Below, one piece after another: positions 28,512-34,873 of a DNA stretch of 55,005 nucleotides. The stretch covers positions 1 to 55,005 of the forward strand of contig JAFDKH010000026.1 of NCBI GenBank assembly GCA_019307065.1, read 5' to 3'. Made by a program: the position numbers and the translations under genes. The DNA is from Deltaproteobacteria bacterium (GTDB taxonomy: Bacteria; Myxococcota; B64-G9). How positions within the stretch are numbered: position 1 is the stretch's first letter; every line of letters begins with the position of its first letter. The notes under the pieces were generated by a model. It was given only the letters and a program-made list of their open reading frames with translations, was not told the DNA's origin and searched no databases.

Positions 28512-29726
28512 ATGAAATTCCGATTGCTCGTCATTGGCCTGCTTCTGATCACCAGCGTCATGTGGATGACGGACAGGCCCTCGGAAGCCGTCCCGGCTTT
28601 CGCCCGCCGGCACGAGTTTTCCTGTACCACCTGCCACAACCCGTTTCCGAGGTTGAAGGCCTATGGTGAGGAGTTTGCCGGAAACGCGTTCGCACCCGGC
28701 GATCAAGAGATGCCGCCGCGCTATTTCCGCGACGTCGGAGACGACGACTTGTCTCTGCTTAAATACGTTCCCCTGGCCGTCCGCGCTGATCTGTATTTCG
28801 ACATGCGGGTCGACGTCCAGAACGGAGATAATTCCAGCGACTTCAAGGTCCCCTGGGGTCTCAAGCTGCTGTCCGGTGGGCGGATTGCCGAAGACATCGG
28901 CTACTACTTCTACTTCTACATGAGTGAAAGAGGCGAGGTGGCCGGGGTCGAAGACGCCTACATTCATTTCAACGATCTCTTCGGCAGCCCGCTGGACATC
29001 ATGGTCGGCCAGTTCCAGGTCTCGGACCCCTTGTTCAAGCGCGAACTGCGGATGACCTTCCAGGACTACCTGATCTACAAAGTCAAGCTGGGAGACAGCC
29101 AGACCGACCTGACCTACGACCGGGGCGTGATGCTGACAGCCGGCTTCGATTTCGGAATGGACCTGTACGGAATCATCGTCAATGGCAACGGCAAGGGAGA
29201 GGCCGACATCTCTCGCGATTTCGACATGGACAAATACAAGCACTTCATGCTCCGGATTTCCCAAAGCCTGGGCCCGATACGCATCGGCCTGTTCGGTTAC
29301 TACGGCAAGGAAGAGCTTTACAGCGAAACCGACGACAGCTTCTGGATCAACGAGCTGAACATGTGGGGCCCGGACATTACCCTTTCACTGGGCCGCGCGG
29401 AACTGAACGTGCAGTACCTCCAGCGCCGGGACAACAAGCCCAGCTTGGACACCACCCGGGCCCAGAGCCCGATCCTGACCCATGGCATAATCGCCGAGGC
29501 AATCGTCGACCTGCTCGGCGATCCGGCCAAAATATTCGTAGTCCTGCTTTTCAACTGGGTCGACAGCGATTCTTTAGAATCCGGACAAGAGGCCTACACC
29601 GCCAATCTGACCTGGATGATGCACACCAACATCAAGTTGCTGGCCGAGTACACCTTCGCCCGCGTGGTTAACGGCGAAGAGGTGAAAGAGCACCGCGCCA
29701 CCCTGGGCGTCGTGACCGGTTTCTAG
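28512..29726 (+). CDS. Outer-membrane beta-barrel with N-terminal heme c motif
   Basis: A 404-residue exported protein with a signal peptide (MKFRLLVIGLLLITSVMWM) and one heme site, CTTCH (38-42), in the sequence RRHEFSCTTCHNPFPRLKAYGEEF. The rest alternates amphipathic strands with aromatic girdles (DIGYYFYFYMSERG, LGPIRIGLFGYYGKEE, LTWMMHTNIKLLAEYTFARV) and ends in a C-terminal Phe (VVTGF), the signature of BAM-assembled barrels. A barrel carrying its own heme is consistent with a porin-cytochrome electron conduit, but the ligand, the partner and the direction of flow are inferred. AGGAGGA sits at the cytochrome stop, and the gap is 11 bases, so co-expression is likely. Confidence 0.85.
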   Translation: MKFRLLVIGLLLITSVMWMTDRPSEAVPAFARRHEFSCTTCHNPFPRLKAYGEEFAGNAFAPGDQEMPPRYFRDVGDDDLSLLKYVPLAVRADLYFDMRVDVQNGDNSSDFKVPWGLKLLSGGRIAEDIGYYFYFYMSERGEVAGVEDAYIHFNDLFGSPLDIMVGQFQVSDPLFKRELRMTFQDYLIYKVKLGDSQTDLTYDRGVMLTAGFDFGMDLYGIIVNGNGKGEADISRDFDMDKYKHFMLRISQSLGPIRIGLFGYYGKEELYSETDDSFWINELNMWGPDITLSLGRAELNVQYLQRRDNKPSLDTTRAQSPILTHGIIAEAIVDLLGDPAKIFVVLLFNWVDSDSLESGQEAYTANLTWMMHTNIKLLAEYTFARVVNGEEVKEHRATLGVVTGF

Positions 29727-29809
29727 CGGGCCTGCTTGGCTTGAGAGTCCAAGGGCTTTCTCAGTGGAAATTGTCTAGTTGGGGGGCAGCGTCAAAACAA
29801 AGAAAGACT

Positions 29810-30301
29810 CTAGTCACGTGTCCACTCAGTGGCGATTTGCACACCACTTAGATTAAGCGCCGTGGCGATTTTGAAGAGAGTGTTTCTCCTTGGCATAGAG
29901 CTTGAGCCAAAGAACCGGGAGAGCGATGGTTGCGGTATGCCTGTGAGGGTAGAGAGCTTTTTGATTCCACCCTTTTTGTCCACCACAAGACGGAGATTAT
30001 CTTTAAAGGTTAGGATGTCTTTTGCAATCTTCTCAAGATCGTTGAACTTGATGTATACGGCGCTTCGGCGCTCGCGCTGCGCACAATCGTCGATCATGTC
30101 CTGGATGTCGGCCACGATCTCAGACCGTTCCTTCTTGTTGTCCTCGTCCCTCCAGAGAATCATCAAATCGTAGACGCCTTCGAAATCCATGGAGGTGCGA
30201 ACGGCCAAAGAAATAAAATCACTCGGCAAACCGCTTTTGTTCATCAAACTGGCGATCTCGAAAAGCTCCAGATCATGATTAGAAGCAACTTGTCTGCTCA
30301 T
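29810..30301 (-). CDS. Helix-turn-helix antitoxin-like protein
   Basis: A 163-residue protein whose C-terminal ~70 residues contain an HTH of the XRE/antitoxin type: GGIKKLSTLTGIPQPSLSRFFGSSSMPRRNTLFKIATALNLS (~105-146). The N-terminal ~90 residues are helical and unusual for an antitoxin. The start overlaps the stop of the upstream gene by 4 bases. Gene order (effector first, HTH protein second) is like higBA, and the repeats at the promoter fit autoregulation. It could also be a stand-alone regulator. Base composition of this pair is visibly more AT-rich than the cytochrome genes beside it, suggesting acquisition. Confidence 0.7.
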   Translation of the reverse strand: MSRQVASNHDLELFEIASLMNKSGLPSDFISLAVRTSMDFEGVYDLMILWRDEDNKKERSEIVADIQDMIDDCAQRERRSAVYIKFNDLEKIAKDILTFKDNLRLVVDKKGGIKKLSTLTGIPQPSLSRFFGSSSMPRRNTLFKIATALNLSGVQIATEWTRD

Positions 30302-30699
30302 GGCAATCTCCCTCGTTCAGTATATTTGCCCATCATGATAAGTTGTAGATGCGTCTTGAAACGGGCTAACTTTCTCTTCTCTTGCTTTGCGTTCTCTTTG
30401 ACATATGCCTCACAGAGAACCGCCTGCCTTAAAATTCCGATTGGAAGTCGGAGTTGGACCTTTCCGGGGCCCAGGTTGTGCCACTTCATCTTGTACCCAT
30501 TCTGAATAGATCGACCTCCCCTTGGGTCGCTTGCAGGAGACCAGAATTTGGCTGACTTGAACTTTGGGTCTTCAGGATATGAATGAAGACGGCGGACATC
30601 AGGGCGGATGGTTTTCTTATACTCATCTCTGGTGAAAGCAATCCTGCTCAGAAGATCCAGGTAGGAATCAAGAGCCCATTCTGTAATTATGATTTCCAT
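30298..30699 (-). CDS. Putative RelE/HigB-like toxin
   Basis: A 133-residue protein, first gene of a two-gene unit with the HTH protein. The C-terminal part (VQLRLPIGILRQAVLCEAYVKENAKQEKRKLARFKTHLQLIMMGKYTERG, residues ~75-128) recalls the RelE/HigB layout: a beta-strand leading to an aromatic residue, then a Lys-rich helix and a final helix. The N-terminal MEIIITEWALDSYLDLL fits the first strand and helix of that fold. A conserved catalytic triad cannot be assigned with confidence. GGAGGCGG gives a strong ribosome site. A type II toxin is the best reading, given the gene order, 4-base overlap and repeated promoter elements, but activity is unproven. Confidence 0.6.
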   Translation of the reverse strand: MEIIITEWALDSYLDLLSRIAFTRDEYKKTIRPDVRRLHSYPEDPKFKSAKFWSPASDPRGGRSIQNGYKMKWHNLGPGKVQLRLPIGILRQAVLCEAYVKENAKQEKRKLARFKTHLQLIMMGKYTERGRLP

Positions 30700-30716
30700 C
30701 TACCGCCTCCTGCGAC

Positions 30717-30749
30717 ATAACATAATTAACAAATATAACATTATTAACA
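30717..30749. repeat. Direct repeats overlapping the toxin-antitoxin promoter
   Basis: ATAACATAATTAACA (30717-30731) and ATAACATTATTAACA (30735-30749) differ at one of 15 positions and lie 18 bases apart start to start. The second copy overlaps the proposed -10 box. This is the usual arrangement for autorepression by a toxin-antitoxin complex. Confidence 0.5.
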
Positions 30750-30758
30750 TAATGTCAA
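30732..30758 (-). promoter_or_regulatory. Promoter of the toxin-antitoxin pair
   Basis: On the minus strand a perfect TTGACA (30758-30753) is followed after 15 bases by TATATT (30737-30732). The start would be near 30725, 26 bases before the toxin ATG. Confidence 0.45.
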
Positions 30759-30787
30759 GAGCAAATACGCATCTGGGTATTTTGGTT

Positions 30788-30882
30788 ATAAGGGGGACGT
30801 TCTTTCACTATTTTCATTGAACACTCAATTCCTGAGCGCATGCAAACCTTGAATGCAAATAGTGAAAGAACGTCCCCCTTAT
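30788..30882. repeat. 95-bp palindromic element with perfect 26-bp inverted arms
   Basis: Arms 30788-30813 and 30857-30882 are exact reverse complements (26 of 26), separated by a 43-base loop. The arms contain AAGGGGGACGTTCTTTCAC. No coding frame is inside. The structure resembles a small non-autonomous palindromic element (REPIN- or MITE-like), possibly moved by a Y1 transposase encoded elsewhere. The rest of the 375-base gap holds the promoters at 30732-30758 and 31013-31042 and a 7-bp-arm hairpin (GGCCCTG/CAGGGCC, 30974-30998). Confidence 0.6.
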
Positions 30883-31012
30883 TCCAGAATCAGGATTATG
30901 ACAGTTATTATTGCGAATCGGTTATTCACTTAATGGCCTCCCCGTAATCGCCATAATACCACATCTCCAAGTCGGCCCTGGAACCTATATGCAGGGCCAT
31001 AATACACATAGG

Positions 31013-31042
31013 TTGACGGGTTTCGAGAAGGCCGGTTAGACT
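31013..31042 (+). promoter_or_regulatory. Probable promoter of the thrombospondin-3 repeat gene
   Basis: TTGACG (31013-31018), an 18-base spacer and TAGACT (31037-31042) would start transcription near 31049, 26 bases before the ATG and upstream of the AAGGGAGA ribosome site. The small hairpin at 30974-30998 is just upstream. Confidence 0.4.
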
Positions 31043-31074
31043 GCAATGAGTTTAGCACAAGGGAGAAATTCGCA

Positions 31075-33324
31075 ATGAGATTGTTTACCAGGCTACAAAA
31101 AGTAAATCGGTCAGCGGCTGCCGGCCTGATTTTTTTAATTGTTATTGGGGTAAGTGCTCTGAAGTTTGGTTGCGCGCGAGATTTTTCAAAACCAGAGCCC
31201 CTGCCCGGGCCGGGAGCGATTACTGGCGAACTGGAAGAGGGTATAACACTGCCGCAACCGGTTGGCGATGCTCGCATTCGGCTCTTGGAATGCGGCCTGT
31301 CGGTCCAGTCGGCCGGCGACGGTAAATTCATAGTCGACGACGTGCCGACTGGCGACTACACCGTCCGGATCGATGTCACCCTGGATGTTGATGGAGATGA
31401 GACTATTTATTCGGTCGAAGAAGGGCCGGCGCTGGTGCGCGGCCCGGCGGTCTACCCGATGGGCCGTTTGCGCTTGACGCCGGCCGGGACAGCCCGCGGG
31501 ACCCTGACCGTCTCCGACGGTTCTACAACTCTGAACGCGGTTGTCTACGTGGTCGACGGCGATCAGCTGACCTTCGTCGGAGACGGCGGCAACTATAATC
31601 TGACCGGGATTCCGGCCGGGACCAGGCAGATTAGCGCGGCCAAGCCCGGTTTCATGGTGGTGGCTCCTGAGACTATCGAAGTCACTCCGGGCGGAATCAT
31701 CAGTGTGCCCGACCTGCAGCTCAGCCCGAACCCGGCCGGTGCGGTCGGCAGCGTGTCGGGGACTGTCTTGCTGGGCAATCCCGGGCCCGAGGCCGGTGTA
31801 TCGGTGGCCCTGATCGAAAGATTCAGCTCGTTGCGTTATGCCACCCGGACCGATCAGAACGGCGAGTGGCGCCTGGCCGATATTCCAATTGGTTTCTACG
31901 AGTTGCGTGTTGTCCATGAAGGCTACCGTTCGGTCGGGCTGCCCAACCTGGAAATCAGAGATAAGCAGGAGACCAGCCTGCCGACATTGATCCTGCCGCC
32001 TGACTCCAGCAACACCCCCCAGAACCCGGCTGATGGCGATCCGAACGGTAACATTGATGATGATTCGGACGGAATCCCGGACATTACCGACAACTGTCCG
32101 GTCGTGCCTAATCCAGATCAGACTGATTCCAATAGTGACGGTATCGGCGATGCCTGTTCCGTGGGGGATAACCCCAGCGATCATGACGGCGACGGCGTGC
32201 CCAACTACTTTGACAACTGTCCCGAACTATTCAATCCTGCCCAGGAGAATCACGACGACGACCCGCTCGGTGACGAGTGTGATCAGGATGATGACAACGA
32301 CGGGTTGCTGGATGGGTCGGATATGTGCCCTTACATTCCCGATCCCGGCAACGACCCCGGCTTGTGTGACTGGGCGTTGATCTACGCCGGGCAAGACGAA
32401 GTCGGCGACATTCATTTATATCATTACAGGATTACACCTGAAGGCGGGGAAACCATTCAGTTGACCCAGGGACACGAACAGGCCTGGGGGGTCAGCGTTG
32501 CCAAGATTCTAGGTATCAATTGGGTTTACTTTCATCGCCGAACTTCGGACGAGCAGCCCTTTGCGATTTGCCGCTTCGAACTGGCGACTGCCTTCGAGCA
32601 GCCGATCGAAGACCCCGAGTGCTTTTCGGGCGGGGCCTGGGGCAACTCCGATCTGATGAATCCGACAATCTGTGATTCAATACCGCCCTTCTTGTTTTAC
32701 GAAAGTTTCGAACAAGATCGCTACGCAATTTATATTGCCGAGATTTTACCGCCGCCGCAAGCGCCACAAGTCAGGGGCTTGCTCGATCTGGCGCCGCTTC
32801 ACCAGGTGTTCTTCACCCGTCCCTACAGTTTTCGTTATCCGCACTGCTCGATCGTGCTGGGGGCCAACCTGCCTGTCCTGGGCTACTCGTTCGATTTTGC
32901 CGATCGAAGCGCCGGTCAACTCGACTGGAATTCGGCCGTGGCCGGTTTCGAACCCGATACGCTGCTTGTCTTTCAAAATGCGCCTGTCGGCTTCTCGGCC
33001 TATTCGCACGAACGCCGCTTGAGCCCGGGACATCATGTTGACTACGATGGCTGGTTTTTCGACCGCGAATCGGGTCTCAGATCCGATATTTATTTTGAGC
33101 CGACCGAGATCCCGAGTCCCACAGAAGTTATTGTCAACGGCGCCAGGAACATGAGCCCGGCCTTCCTGTTCGGACCGGACGGAGCGTCCGGATTGCTGGC
33201 CTACCAAAGCGATCTGTACGGCTCTTTCGATATCTACGTTACATCATTGGGCAGCGGTGGCGTAGTTCGAGTAACTTCCGGAGCCGGTTGGGAAGGCAGT
33301 CCGGTCTGGATCCAAAAATTTTAA
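31075..33324 (+). CDS. Surface lipoprotein with carboxypeptidase-regulatory-like and thrombospondin type 3 repeats
   Basis: A 749-residue exported protein. After a hydrophobic N terminus ending in LKFGC (a poor lipobox), there are about three carboxypeptidase-regulatory-like beta domains (~47-125, ~135-215 and ~225-305; for example YNLTGIPAGTRQISAAKPGF and WRLADIPIGFYELRVVHEGYRSV). Residues ~325-430 hold thrombospondin type 3 calcium-binding repeats such as DDDSDGIPDITDNCPVVPNP and DHDGDGVPNYFDNCPELFNP. The last ~320 residues look like a TolB/WD40-like propeller (LIYAGQDEVGDIHLYHYR; LLAYQSDLYGSFDIYVTSLG). The start is ATG with AAGGGAGA 11 bases away. A role in surface binding is inferred from domain content. 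Confidence 0.85.
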   Translation: MRLFTRLQKVNRSAAAGLIFLIVIGVSALKFGCARDFSKPEPLPGPGAITGELEEGITLPQPVGDARIRLLECGLSVQSAGDGKFIVDDVPTGDYTVRIDVTLDVDGDETIYSVEEGPALVRGPAVYPMGRLRLTPAGTARGTLTVSDGSTTLNAVVYVVDGDQLTFVGDGGNYNLTGIPAGTRQISAAKPGFMVVAPETIEVTPGGIISVPDLQLSPNPAGAVGSVSGTVLLGNPGPEAGVSVALIERFSSLRYATRTDQNGEWRLADIPIGFYELRVVHEGYRSVGLPNLEIRDKQETSLPTLILPPDSSNTPQNPADGDPNGNIDDDSDGIPDITDNCPVVPNPDQTDSNSDGIGDACSVGDNPSDHDGDGVPNYFDNCPELFNPAQENHDDDPLGDECDQDDDNDGLLDGSDMCPYIPDPGNDPGLCDWALIYAGQDEVGDIHLYHYRITPEGGETIQLTQGHEQAWGVSVAKILGINWVYFHRRTSDEQPFAICRFELATAFEQPIEDPECFSGGAWGNSDLMNPTICDSIPPFLFYESFEQDRYAIYIAEILPPPQAPQVRGLLDLAPLHQVFFTRPYSFRYPHCSIVLGANLPVLGYSFDFADRSAGQLDWNSAVAGFEPDTLLVFQNAPVGFSAYSHERRLSPGHHVDYDGWFFDRESGLRSDIYFEPTEIPSPTEVIVNGARNMSPAFLFGPDGASGLLAYQSDLYGSFDIYVTSLGSGGVVRVTSGAGWEGSPVWIQKF

Positions 33325-33409
33325 CGAGTGAAAAATACGTTTTCTTATTATGAAAAATCGGCCAGACTATTAACTGCCGAACTAAAAACCAAACCCGGGG
33401 AGGTTGTCC

Positions 33410-34864
33410 GTGATTAAGAAAACCCAAGCGACCACAGTAGTTTTTTTGGCTCTTTTTGTATTGGGTCTAACGACCATGCGCTGCGATTGTGAGGGAGTCG
33501 GCGAGAGTTGCGAAACCGTCAGCGACTGCGAAGAATACGAACTGCCCGCGGGTTGTGTCGAGTGGCTTTGCTTGGAGGGTGTTTGCGTGCCCGACTGTCC
33601 CGAGTGCGATCAGGATGTCGATTGTGAAGGCAAGGTGTGGGGCAACGGACAGTGCACTGAGGATGAAGGCCACTGGGAATGTCAGCAAGGAGTCTGCCAG
33701 CCGATTTGTGATTTCGAATGCACCCTGCCCAGCGACTGCAGCTCGAAAGACTGGCCGGGCGATGCCTCTTGCGACGAGGCTGACGGCCACTGGGATTGCA
33801 GCCAGGGAAGCTGTGTGCCGGTCTGCGACGGTTGTACACTGGCCAGTGATTGCGAAACCAACACCTGGACCAAATGCTGTACCGGCCATTGGGAGTGCGA
33901 TCAGGGTTCTTGCCTGGCGGTTTGTGATGAAGGCTGTGAAGTGGCCGATGATTGCCTGAACAACACCTGGCCGGAACTAATGGTTTGCACTGTCGATCAA
34001 GGTCATTGGGTGTGTTCCGGTTGCGAGTGTGTGCCGGTTTGCGACTTCAACTGTCAGACGATCCCGGAGTGCGTCGAGCGCGAGTGGAGCGAGGCTTGCC
34101 TCGGGCACTGGGATTGCGTTGATGGCTGGTGCAGCCAGGTGTGTGAAAACGTGGCTTGCGGTGATGACGATTGTGACGCGGCCGGGGGTGAGACCGAGAC
34201 CTCGTGTCCGGACGATTGCGCCGCCGGCTGCACCGAACCGGCTGACTGCCTCGGACGTGTCTGGGGAATCAGGTGCCAGGGTCGCTTCGATTGCGTGGCG
34301 GAGAAATGCGAGCGGCTGTGCGACTATGCGCTTTGTAGCAACGGCCAATGTGACGATACCCAGGGAGAAAGCCCCGAAAGTTGCCCGGATGATTGTATGA
34401 CCACCTGCGAATCGAATCTGGACTGTCTTGACGAAGACTGGACCAGCTTTTGCATAGGCCGTTTCAACTGCTGGATTGGGGATTGCAAGCAAGTCTGTGA
34501 TGATGTCATGTGCGGCAACGGAACCTGCCAGCCCGAGTTGGGCGAGAGCGGAAAAAGTTGTTCGACTGATTGCGGCTCAGGCTCATGCAGCGACGTGGCT
34601 GACTGCTTTGGATTCACCTGGAGTGGCTGTAACGGGCACTGGTCTTGCACGGCGGCAAACATCTGCGAAGAAGTTTGTGAAGACACGACTTGTTCGGATG
34701 GGACCTGTGATGTACTGGCCGGTGAAACGCCCTGGGGCTGTGCGGCCGACTGCGCCGACTACAGTTGTCAGAACAATACTGACTGCGATGCCCTGAGCTT
34801 GCCGAATGGGTGCACAGGTGCCTTCATTTGTCTGGATCGGGTTTGCCTGCCTGAGTGCGATTAG
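33410..34864 (+). CDS. Cys-rich repeat lipoprotein
   Basis: A 484-residue exported protein. GTG at 33410 is chosen because GGGGAGG lies 7 bases before it; an in-frame TTG at 33404 would be only 1 base from that site. The signal peptide ends near LTTMRCDC, so the first Cys could be lipidated. The whole mature protein is built of ~45-residue units with the pattern DC..xxW..x(C)xGHWxCxxGxCxxVCDxxC, at least nine of them, most with a Trp and a GHW or GRF core; later units add CGNGxCxxxxGExxxSCxxDC. The regularity suggests a disulfide-linked rod. The function is unknown. Confidence 0.85.
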   Translation: MIKKTQATTVVFLALFVLGLTTMRCDCEGVGESCETVSDCEEYELPAGCVEWLCLEGVCVPDCPECDQDVDCEGKVWGNGQCTEDEGHWECQQGVCQPICDFECTLPSDCSSKDWPGDASCDEADGHWDCSQGSCVPVCDGCTLASDCETNTWTKCCTGHWECDQGSCLAVCDEGCEVADDCLNNTWPELMVCTVDQGHWVCSGCECVPVCDFNCQTIPECVEREWSEACLGHWDCVDGWCSQVCENVACGDDDCDAAGGETETSCPDDCAAGCTEPADCLGRVWGIRCQGRFDCVAEKCERLCDYALCSNGQCDDTQGESPESCPDDCMTTCESNLDCLDEDWTSFCIGRFNCWIGDCKQVCDDVMCGNGTCQPELGESGKSCSTDCGSGSCSDVADCFGFTWSGCNGHWSCTAANICEEVCEDTTCSDGTCDVLAGETPWGCAADCADYSCQNNTDCDALSLPNGCTGAFICLDRVCLPECD

Positions 34865-34873
34865 TAACGAATC

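Noticed and set aside
31186-32184. Open frame antisense to the thrombospondin-repeat gene
   Set aside because: It mirrors the Asp/Gly repeats of the sense gene and has no independent support.
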